DNA of 64,000 nucleotides from Methylotenera_A sp046598525 (lineage in GTDB: Bacteria > Pseudomonadota > Gammaproteobacteria > Burkholderiales > Methylophilaceae). The position numbers and the translations under genes are program-made. Location of the stretch: the NCBI GenBank assembly GCA_046598525.1, contig JBKJIJ010000008.1:276216-340215 (forward strand). The letters are read 5' to 3'. Below, one piece after another: positions 8,050 to 15,047 of this stretch (positions within the stretch are counted from its first letter, which is position 1; each line of letters starts with the position of its first letter). The notes beneath the pieces were generated by a model. The model made no database searches and had not been told where the DNA came from. It saw nothing but the letters and a program-made list of their open reading frames with translations.

Positions 8050-8379
8050 ATGAAAACATCTAACAAAACCATCGCTTTAGCATTATCAGGTGCATTTGCT
8101 TTATCAATCGCAGCAACCAGCATCAACGCAGCTGAAAATCCGTTTGCCATCAAATCATTATCTAGCGGCTACCAAGTGGCTGATCACCATGAAAAAATGA
8201 AAGACGGCAAATGTGGCGAAGGTAAATGCGGTGCCGAAATGAAAAAAGAAATGGGCGATAAAGCCAAAGACGGCAAATGCGGCGAAGGTAAATGCGGTGC
8301 CGAAATGAAAAAAGAAATGGGTACGAAAGCGCATGATGGTAAATGTGGCGAGGGCAAATGCGGTACCGATAAGAAGTAA
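8050..8379 (+). CDS. bufA: Bufferin-type secreted metallophore precursor with doubled GKCG repeats
   Basis: The 109-residue precursor begins with a Sec signal peptide (MKTSNKTIALAL... SINAA, likely cut near residue 27-28). The rest is small, charged and Cys-bearing: three copies of a 22-residue unit starting at residues 52, 74 and 96, each holding the pair DGKCGEGKCG, so six Cys in GKCG contexts, separated by AEMKKEMG spacers. EGKCG motifs are the hallmark of bufferins, ribosomally made peptides whose Cys are converted by an MNIO (DUF692) enzyme to copper-binding thiooxazoles; that chemistry is family knowledge, not visible here. A strong ribosome site (AAAAGGAAATAAATC) precedes the ATG. The MNIO and DUF2063 partner genes follow directly. 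Confidence 0.87.
   Translation: MKTSNKTIALALSGAFALSIAATSINAAENPFAIKSLSSGYQVADHHEKMKDGKCGEGKCGAEMKKEMGDKAKDGKCGEGKCGAEMKKEMGTKAHDGKCGEGKCGTDKK
8203..8364 (+). repeat. Three in-frame 66-bp repeats in the bufferin precursor
   Basis: The 22-codon unit encoding DGKCGEGKCGAEMKKEMG plus a four-residue linker occurs in tandem at 8203, 8269 and 8335, the third copy stopping after the GKCG pair. The copies are nearly identical at DNA level (for example GGCAAATGCGGCGAAGGTAA), which implies recent duplication or ongoing homogenisation, and predicts length variation between strains. Confidence 0.9.
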
Positions 8380-8415
8380 ATTCCAATTCATCACTAAAGC
8401 CATGCATCCATCATT

Positions 8416-9324
8416 TTGTCATCTTTAGCTGATATTAACGGCATGGGTTTGGGGTTAAAGCGCGAGCTGATACCTCAAATCCAAACGCGCTACCTTGACC
8501 CATCCATTGCTAATATTAATTTTATAGAAATCGCGCCCGAAAATTGGATTGGCGCAGGCGGCAAAGCGCAAAAAGACTTAGCCTGGTTTGTTGAGCGCTA
8601 CCCTATTGTGTGCCACGGTTTATGCTTATCCTTAGGTGGCATAGACCCTCTTAATACAGACTTTTTAAAGCAAGTGAAGTCATTTTTAAGCGCCAATGCA
8701 ATCCCACTTTATACCGAACATTTAAGCTATTGCACGGATTTTTATCATGGCAAAAGTGGCTATTTATACGATTTATTGCCCATTCCATTTACTGAAGAAG
8801 CGGTTAAATACGTAGCAGGCCGAATCAGGCAAACCCAAGATATTCTTGAACAAAAAATAGCCATTGAAAACGCCTCTTTTTATGCGGCCGCGCCAATTTC
8901 TAGCTTAAGCGAAATTGATTTTTTAAATGCGGTATTGCAAGAAGCCGATTGCTGGCTGCATTTGGATATTAATAATATTTATGTTAATAGTGTGAATTTC
9001 GCCAAGCCGCATCAAAATCCAGCAAAAATAGCATCCAACTTTTTACAACAAATCCCTAAAGAACGCATTGTCTACAGCCATATTGCAGGGCATTATCAAG
9101 AATCGGCTAATTTATTAATCGATACACACGGTAAAGACGTAGTTGACCCAGTTTGGGATTTGTTGGCTCAAGCGTATCAATTGTTTGGCGTTTTCCCCAC
9201 ATTACTAGAGCGCGATAGCAATATCCCGCCCTTGCCAATATTGATGCAAGAAGTGAATAAAATTGCCGCTTATCAGGCCGATTACACCTCTAAAGTCGCC
9301 AATAAAATGGCGGCGGCATGCTAG
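8416..9324 (+). CDS. bufB: MNIO-type (DUF692) RiPP-modifying enzyme, BufB
   Basis: A 302-residue TIM-barrel protein of the DUF692 multinuclear non-heme iron oxidase family. Metal-site motifs are visible along the chain: EIAPENW, VCHGLCLSLGG, YTEHLSYC, IAIENASFY, LHLDINNIYVN, YSHIAGHY, DTHGKDV and LLERDSNIP, supplying the expected His, Asp, Asn and Glu ligands. Family members install thiooxazole-type modifications on Cys of a peptide substrate; the GKCG-repeat peptide encoded just upstream is the obvious one. The start is TTG at 8416; the nearest in-frame ATG (8443) would cut into the first conserved strand. It overlaps the next gene by 7 nt. Confidence 0.9.
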   Translation: MSSLADINGMGLGLKRELIPQIQTRYLDPSIANINFIEIAPENWIGAGGKAQKDLAWFVERYPIVCHGLCLSLGGIDPLNTDFLKQVKSFLSANAIPLYTEHLSYCTDFYHGKSGYLYDLLPIPFTEEAVKYVAGRIRQTQDILEQKIAIENASFYAAAPISSLSEIDFLNAVLQEADCWLHLDINNIYVNSVNFAKPHQNPAKIASNFLQQIPKERIVYSHIAGHYQESANLLIDTHGKDVVDPVWDLLAQAYQLFGVFPTLLERDSNIPPLPILMQEVNKIAAYQADYTSKVANKMAAAC

Positions 9325-10061
9325 AAAAACCTCTTTTAGATTTTCAGCTGTATCAAGCGCAATTTAGCGCCCATATTCGAAACCCCACGCGCAATAAAAA
9401 ACCGCCCAATGTAAACAGCAACCGAATGGCGGTTTACAAAAAAGCGGTTTTTAATAATATTGTAGAGTCGGTTTCTGTGTGTTTTCCTGTGTGCCAAACG
9501 GTAATTGGCAAACGCGCATGGCAAAAGCTTATGCGTGAATTTGTGGCAACTTATGCATCAAGCAGCCCAATATTTAGAGAAATTCCACAGCAGTTTTTAT
9601 TGTTTTTAGAGCCGATTCAAACGGTACCGGCCTATTTTAAGCAACTAGCGCATTACGAATGGGTGGAGCTGGCGATTACATTGCAGCAAACTGAGCAAGT
9701 GCAATTGAGTGAGCAAACAGATTTGTTAAACGAAAAACCGACATTTGCGGCGGCGCATATGTTGCTGGTATATGATTACCCTGTGCAGCAAATATCGGCC
9801 AAATTTAAGCCAACGCAAACACAAGAAACCACTTTATTTGTTTTTAGAGATGCCGAATTTCAAGTGAAATTTATAGAGCTAAATCCGATTACTTATCGTT
9901 TGCTAAAAATCATAAAAGCACAAGATTTAACCGGCGAACAAGCATTAACGCAGATTTCCCATGAGATTCAGCATCCGAATACGGCGGATATTGTTGAATT
10001 TGGCCTTAGTATTTTGACCGATTTAGCCTATAAAAAAGCGATTATTGGCAGTCATGCCTAA
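9318..10061 (+). CDS. bufC: DUF2063 (BufC-type) partner protein
   Basis: The 247-residue product has the DUF2063 N-terminal domain pattern (LLDFQLYQAQFSAHIRN, RMAVYKKAVFNNIVESVSVCFPV, MREFVATYASSSP, FLLFLE), often labelled a putative DNA-binding domain. In bufferin and related MNIO clusters the DUF2063 protein is the standard partner and is thought to present the precursor peptide to the DUF692 enzyme, similar to a RiPP recognition element. The 7-nt overlap with bufB indicates tight co-translation. The C-terminal half is a second alpha/beta domain (residues about 150-235) usual for the family. Confidence 0.85.
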   Translation: MLEKPLLDFQLYQAQFSAHIRNPTRNKKPPNVNSNRMAVYKKAVFNNIVESVSVCFPVCQTVIGKRAWQKLMREFVATYASSSPIFREIPQQFLLFLEPIQTVPAYFKQLAHYEWVELAITLQQTEQVQLSEQTDLLNEKPTFAAAHMLLVYDYPVQQISAKFKPTQTQETTLFVFRDAEFQVKFIELNPITYRLLKIIKAQDLTGEQALTQISHEIQHPNTADIVEFGLSILTDLAYKKAIIGSHA

Positions 10062-10082
10062 TTAACCAAATAACTAATTTAA

Positions 10083-10265
10083 CTAATCAAACAGCTGGGC
10101 TTCACGCTCAGTAGCTTTATGTATCACTTCTTTTTTTTGATGCGAATCTAAATCCCACCACTGTTGAATCTCATCCAGCGTGCGGTAGCAACCTTGGCAT
10201 AAGCCAGATAAATCATCCATGCTACACACACCAATACAAGGAGATTGAATGTCTAAATCGGACAT
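10083..10265 (-). CDS. DUF1289 small Cys-rich protein
   Basis: A 60-residue protein matching DUF1289: SPCIGVCSMDDLSGLCQGCYRTLDEIQQWW at residues 8-37, read here as C-x3-C ... C-x2-C followed by the conserved RTLDEI-x2-W segment. The four Cys suggest a metal-binding knuckle. Function is not established. It lies 69 nt downstream of secA on the same strand and may be read through from it. It converges with the bufferin operon on the plus strand, the two stops being only about 20 bp apart. Confidence 0.9.
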   Translation of the reverse strand: MSDLDIQSPCIGVCSMDDLSGLCQGCYRTLDEIQQWWDLDSHQKKEVIHKATEREAQLFD

Positions 10266-10334
10266 TGAATACTTTCTTTCAAATTTATTTAATCACTCAA
10301 ACTTAAAAACGGTTTTACTTAAACAAGGTTTAAA

Positions 10335-13073
10335 TTAGCTTAAAACGCCATGGCATTGTTTGTATTTTTTGCCAGAACCACATGGGCATGGGTCGTTACG
10401 GCCCACTTTTACGCCTTCACGAATAATGGCGTCACCATTGGCCATTTGCGCCTGTTGCTCATCGGTAAAATCGCCTGTTGGGTTCGCCAACGCTTCATCA
10501 AAGTCTGCATGTTGATATTGCACATTGGCCACATCGGCTGGTTTTTCAACCGCTTCAACGTCGTCTTGTGTTTTTACTTGAACCAACATAGTGATTTTAG
10601 TCACTTCGCTTTTCACCGTATTTAATAAGCCTTCAAATAGCTCAAACGCCTCACGTTTGTATTCTTGCTTAGGATTTTTTTGCGCATACGAACGCAAATG
10701 AATACCTTGGCGTAAATGGTCTAACGCGGCTAAATGCTCACGCCAATGGCTATCAATACTTTGCAACATCACAGCACGCTCAAATTGACGCATAGTGTCG
10801 TTGCTAGCCAAGGCTTCTTTGGCCTTATATGATTCATCCGCCGCTTCAAAAACACGCTCACGCAGGGTTTCTTCATGCAAGTCTGGGTTATCTTCTAGCA
10901 TTTTTTGCAGCGGCAAATCTAAACCAGTTTCGGCGATTAGATTTTTTTCTAAAGCGGGAATATCCCATTGTTCTTCAACGCTGCCTGCAGGAATATGCGC
11001 GCTAAAAATACTGCTTAAAACGTCATGGCGCATAGCGCTGATGGTTTCGCCAATATCAGTGGCTTCTAACAATTCATTACGTTGCTCATAAATCACTTTG
11101 CGTTGGTCGTTTGAAACGTCATCAAACTCTAACAGCTGTTTACGAATATCAAAGTTGCGGCCTTCTACTTTGCGCTGCGCGTTTTCAATCGCGCGCGAAA
11201 CCATGGCATGCTCAATCGCCTCGCCTTCTGGCATTTTTAAACGTTCCATAATCGCCGATACGCGATCGCCAGAGAATATGCGTAATAATTGGTCATCTAA
11301 TGCCAAGTAAAAACGGCTTGAACCTGGGTCACCTTGACGGCCAGAACGGCCACGCAATTGATTATCCACACGGCGTGATTCATGGCGCTCGGTACCGATA
11401 ATATGCAAACCGCCTGACGCTAAAACCGCATCATGGCGCTTTTGCCAATCGGCTTTTAATTGCGCTGCTTTGGTTTCTTTTTCGGCATCGCTTAAGCTGG
11501 CATCAGATTTAACCGCATGAATACTGGCTTCTGGGTTACCGCCCAACACAATATCCGTACCACGACCAGCCATATTGGTGGCGATTGTAATCGCACTTGG
11601 CTGGCCAGCTTCCGCCACAATATGCGCCTCGCGCTCATGTTGTTTAGCGTTTAAAACTTCATGCTTTAAGTTGGCTTTGGTAAGCAAGCGCGAAATAATT
11701 TCAGAGTTTTCAATTGATGTAGTACCAACTAAAACAGGCTGGCCAATCGCTTGGCATTGCTTAATATCCTCAATTACCGCGTTATATTTTTCAGCCGAGG
11801 TGCGATACACTTTATCCATCGCATCTTTGCGCAACATGCCGCGATGCGTTGGAATGACCACTGTTTCCAAGCCATAAATCTGATTAAATTCATAGGCTTC
11901 TGTATCGGCCGTACCGGTCATACCGCTTAATTTTTCATACATGCGGAAGTAGTTTTGAAAGGTGATTGATGCCAGCGTTTGGTTTTCTTTTTGAATCGCA
12001 ACACCTTCCTTGGCCTCAACCGCTTGATGCAAACCATCTGACCAACGACGGCCCGGCATCATACGACCTGAGAACTCATCCACAATCACAATCTCGCCAT
12101 CGCGCACCACATAATGCTGATCTAAATTGAATAGATTTTGTGCGCGAAGTGACGCATATAAATGATGCACCAAGGTGATATTGGCGGGCTCATACAAGCT
12201 TGAGTTTTCGGCCATTAAGCCAGAATCCGCTAAAATAGCCTCTGCGCGCTCATGACCAGCTTCACTCATGGTGACCGTTTGCGCTTTTTCATCTACCCAA
12301 AAATCGCCTTCGCCATCTTCAACCGTTTGCTTGGTTAGCTGTTTGGCAACGGCATTAATTTGATTATATAAATCAACGCTGTTTTCCGCCTGACCAGAAA
12401 TAATCAATGGCGTACGCGCTTCATCAATTAAAATCGAATCCACTTCATCCACCAAAGAATAACTTAGCGCACGTTGTACGCGCTCATCTTTGGTAAACAC
12501 CATGTTATCGCGCAGGTAATCAAAACCAAATTCGTTGTTAGTACCGTAAGTAATATCGGCAAGGTAGGCCAATTGTTTATCATCATGCTGCATTTGCGAT
12601 AAATTAATGCCAACGCTTAAGCCTAAAAAGTTATACAGCTTACCCATCCACTCCGCATCGCGCTTGGCTAGGTAATCGTTCACGGTAACCACATGCACGC
12701 CTTTGCCGGTGATGGCATTTAAGTAAACTGGCAATGTGGCCACCAATGTTTTACCTTCACCGGTACGCATTTCGGCAATTTTGCCGGCATTTAGCACCAT
12801 ACCGCCAATTAATTGCACATCAAAATGGCGCATGCCCAAGGCGCGCACGCTACCTTCACGCACTACCGCAAAGGCTTCTGGCAGAAGTTTCTCTAGGCTT
12901 TCGCCTTGTTGAAAACGTTGTTTAAAACTTTCCGTTTTAGCACGCAATTCGTCATCGGATAACGCTTGCATGGCTGGCTCTAAGGCATTGATTTCTTTAA
13001 CAGTTTGGCCATATTGCTTCACAAGCCTATCGTTACGACTACCGAAAAATTTTCTAAACAACGTGGATAACAT
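10335..13073 (-). CDS. secA: Preprotein translocase ATPase SecA
   Basis: Motor of the Sec secretion system, 912 residues, usual length. The Walker A motif MRTGEGKT is at 102-109, the DEVD Walker B at 209-212, followed by SILIDEARTPLIISG. Motif TNMAGRGTDIVLGGNPE and the second helicase half with RLRGRSGRQGDPG-like sequence are intact. The C-terminus carries the SEC-C zinc module DPCPCGSGKKYKQCHG that binds SecB. It lies downstream of the M23 peptidase gene on the same strand, a common betaproteobacterial arrangement, separated by 154 bp that contain a short hairpin. Confidence 0.98.
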   Translation of the reverse strand: MLSTLFRKFFGSRNDRLVKQYGQTVKEINALEPAMQALSDDELRAKTESFKQRFQQGESLEKLLPEAFAVVREGSVRALGMRHFDVQLIGGMVLNAGKIAEMRTGEGKTLVATLPVYLNAITGKGVHVVTVNDYLAKRDAEWMGKLYNFLGLSVGINLSQMQHDDKQLAYLADITYGTNNEFGFDYLRDNMVFTKDERVQRALSYSLVDEVDSILIDEARTPLIISGQAENSVDLYNQINAVAKQLTKQTVEDGEGDFWVDEKAQTVTMSEAGHERAEAILADSGLMAENSSLYEPANITLVHHLYASLRAQNLFNLDQHYVVRDGEIVIVDEFSGRMMPGRRWSDGLHQAVEAKEGVAIQKENQTLASITFQNYFRMYEKLSGMTGTADTEAYEFNQIYGLETVVIPTHRGMLRKDAMDKVYRTSAEKYNAVIEDIKQCQAIGQPVLVGTTSIENSEIISRLLTKANLKHEVLNAKQHEREAHIVAEAGQPSAITIATNMAGRGTDIVLGGNPEASIHAVKSDASLSDAEKETKAAQLKADWQKRHDAVLASGGLHIIGTERHESRRVDNQLRGRSGRQGDPGSSRFYLALDDQLLRIFSGDRVSAIMERLKMPEGEAIEHAMVSRAIENAQRKVEGRNFDIRKQLLEFDDVSNDQRKVIYEQRNELLEATDIGETISAMRHDVLSSIFSAHIPAGSVEEQWDIPALEKNLIAETGLDLPLQKMLEDNPDLHEETLRERVFEAADESYKAKEALASNDTMRQFERAVMLQSIDSHWREHLAALDHLRQGIHLRSYAQKNPKQEYKREAFELFEGLLNTVKSEVTKITMLVQVKTQDDVEAVEKPADVANVQYQHADFDEALANPTGDFTDEQQAQMANGDAIIREGVKVGRNDPCPCGSGKKYKQCHGVLS

Positions 13074-13087
13074 GAAGGAACACCGCT

Positions 13088-13105
13088 TTTCCGAAAAATC
13101 GGAAA
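13088..13105 (-). promoter_or_regulatory. Hairpin in the secA leader
   Basis: TTTCCGA/TCGGAAA arms of 7 bp with an AAAA loop lie 15-32 nt upstream of the secA ATG. There is no adjacent U-run in the direction of secA transcription, so it is not a simple terminator. It could occlude the weak ribosome binding region of secA. No SecM-like leader ORF is recognisable. Role unproven. Confidence 0.4.
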
Positions 13106-13227
13106 CCTATAAATGAGATTGGACGAAAAAATTGATTATATTGTATGGATATTGGGTAATTAATGTTTATTTCAATACAAAACCGTGCAAAAACTGTTGT
13201 TTAACAAACTTTAATGGTTAATTTTAT

Positions 13228-14130
13228 TTATCTATTTAAATACTTACGTGGATCTAAGGCGTTGCCATTTAACCGTATTTCGTAATGCAAATGTGGCCCT
13301 GTAGAGCGACCAGTACTGCCTACTTGCGCCACTACTTGACCTTTAATTACACGTTCGCCCGGCTTAACCAATAGTTTAGAAGCATGCGCATAGCGCGTTT
13401 CTAAACCAGATCCATGGTCAATTTTGACTATATTACCATAATCAGGTGTGCGTTCTGCGGTGGACACAATGCCATCGGCCGCGGCGTGAATAGCGGTGCC
13501 TGAATTAGCGGTAAAATCTAAGCCTTCATGAAACGCTTTATTGCCATTAAACGGATCAATACGCCAGCCATAACTAGATGAATTAAACGCCGCATCAACT
13601 GGGCTGCTGTTAGGCAACATGTCTTTAAGCACACTTTTTTGCAAAAGCTTCGCCTCAATCGAGCTCATAAACTCATCGCGCGCATCCACCGATTCTGTCA
13701 ACTCTAAAATGGCGGCTTTTAATTCAGTTTCTGACATGGCATGCGAATTAACCAAAGGGCCGCCACGACCATCAATTTGCAAGCTAGTTAATGGTTTTAA
13801 ATTAGGATTATTAATAATTTTTTGCTCATTTTCACCGGCCAATTTAGCCAAGCGCTGATTTTGCGCATCTAAACGCATAATGCGCGCCTGCAATTCGCCT
13901 AACTCTTTCGCGTAAGCATCTAAATGCACTTGGGATGAAATAATCGAACTTCTGATTTGCGGCGGCAATAAAGCGCGCATGCCCTTCTCTTTAATATTGC
14001 TTTGCGGCGTAATAAATAACAAGGTGAGCATCACGGGCACCAGCACCAGCGCGGCCAATAGCAAGCCCACCTGCATAGCAGACAAACTTTTGGCTTTTGC
14101 CATGTGGTTAGAAATTAAAATAATATTCAT
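13228..14130 (-). CDS. M23 family metallopeptidase (LytM domain), membrane-anchored
   Basis: A 300-residue periplasmic peptidoglycan hydrolase-like protein. It has one N-terminal membrane helix (about residues 20-45), a coiled-coil stretch with leucine heptads (about 65-110), and a C-terminal LytM/M23 domain with zinc ligands in HEGLDF and YAH, and the final HLHYEIRLNG. The HxxxD...HxH set is complete, so it should be an active endopeptidase rather than a degenerate activator. The start MNIILISNHMAKAKS is kept because this unusual N-terminus leads straight into a basic stretch; ATG ten codons in is an alternative. It is divergently transcribed from dciA across 128 bp. Confidence 0.9.
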   Translation of the reverse strand: MNIILISNHMAKAKSLSAMQVGLLLAALVLVPVMLTLLFITPQSNIKEKGMRALLPPQIRSSIISSQVHLDAYAKELGELQARIMRLDAQNQRLAKLAGENEQKIINNPNLKPLTSLQIDGRGGPLVNSHAMSETELKAAILELTESVDARDEFMSSIEAKLLQKSVLKDMLPNSSPVDAAFNSSSYGWRIDPFNGNKAFHEGLDFTANSGTAIHAAADGIVSTAERTPDYGNIVKIDHGSGLETRYAHASKLLVKPGERVIKGQVVAQVGSTGRSTGPHLHYEIRLNGNALDPRKYLNR

Positions 14131-14258
14131 TGAATAATGGTCTGTAATCCGTATTGGTTGGCTTGTTGTTAATTTTGGTTAACTTCTTAGCTAATCAAAA
14201 GCGATGTTTTAAGTTTACACAGCACACGTCACCGTAAAATCGCAGTAAAATCGCAAAC

Positions 14259-14711
14259 ATGCGCAAAATGGATAGCTTACTTCATCACAAAAACCTGCAA
14301 AATAGCCAGCTGGGCGCTTTAACGCAACAATTGCAATCTCACCAGTTATTACAGCGATTTTGGTTGGCTGCTTGCCCACAATTATTAAGTCAATTAAGCA
14401 CTGTTGGCAGCTTAAATAATGGTCAATTAAGTATTTTTGCGCACAGCCCAATTGTGGCTAATAAAATCAAATTAACACAAGCTAAGCTTTTGACTCAATT
14501 ACAACTATTGCAAAATACCGTGCCAGCGTTTAGGGATTGTAAAGTTACTGCAATTAGTGTGAAAGTGCAAGTGATATCTCATCCCAAGGTCGTCGTCCCG
14601 CTGCCGCGAAAGCTATCAGAACAAGCGGCTATTAGCCTAAAAAAACTGGCGCAAGATTTAGGCGAATCGCCACTGGCTACCCAACTTAAATCGCTGGCTG
14701 ATAAAACCTAA
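14259..14711 (+). CDS. dciA: DciA-like protein (DUF721)
   Basis: The 150-residue protein fits the DUF721/DciA family: an N-terminal KH-like domain with FWLAACPQLLSQLSTVGSL, GQLSIFAHSPIVANKIK and QLLQNTVPAFRDCKV. DciA proteins load the replicative helicase DnaB in bacteria lacking DnaC. The short version here, placed divergently next to the M23 peptidase and secA, is the usual betaproteobacterial context. The C-terminal 40 residues form a helix ending LATQLKSLADK. Sequence conservation in this family is low, so the call rests on pattern and neighbours. A terminator follows. Confidence 0.75.
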   Translation: MRKMDSLLHHKNLQNSQLGALTQQLQSHQLLQRFWLAACPQLLSQLSTVGSLNNGQLSIFAHSPIVANKIKLTQAKLLTQLQLLQNTVPAFRDCKVTAISVKVQVISHPKVVVPLPRKLSEQAAISLKKLAQDLGESPLATQLKSLADKT

Positions 14712-14838
14712 AGTACATCTAATCTACTTTTAAGCTTAAATTGCATCAATGTATGCGGCTATTGGCCTAGATTTGCAAGGCAATCTAGGCGCAAAAAAAT
14801 TAACTGCCCAATTAGTTGTATATCAAATATTATTATTT

Positions 14839-14868
14839 AAACCGATTGTTTTATATCGGTTTTTTTTT
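14839..14868 (+). terminator. Rho-independent terminator after dciA
   Basis: Stem AAACCGAT/ATCGGTTT with an 8-nt loop, followed by a run of T. It lies in the 336-bp gap between dciA and hppA, which also holds a second hairpin (14765-14790, no U-run) and presumably the hppA promoter, ending in a clear AGGGAG ribosome site at about 15037-15042. Confidence 0.85.
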
Positions 14869-15047
14869 AGTAGTTTCAATCCCATCAACTGTGTTGTCGT
14901 GCCGCATTTTTAGTGCCATAATGCCTTGGCTTGTTACAAAATAATTACATTATTTACAACTCGTTAGCAATATCAAAGTCGTAATTTTTAATTAATTTGC
15001 ACGTCGATGTCGTTTCAGATTTATTCAATAATAGATAGGGAGAAGTC

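Noticed and set aside
14765..14790. Hairpin GCCTAGATT/AATCTAGGC after dciA
   Set aside because: Followed by an A-run rather than T-run on the plus strand and no T-run on the minus, so not a terminator; the real one is at 14839-14868.
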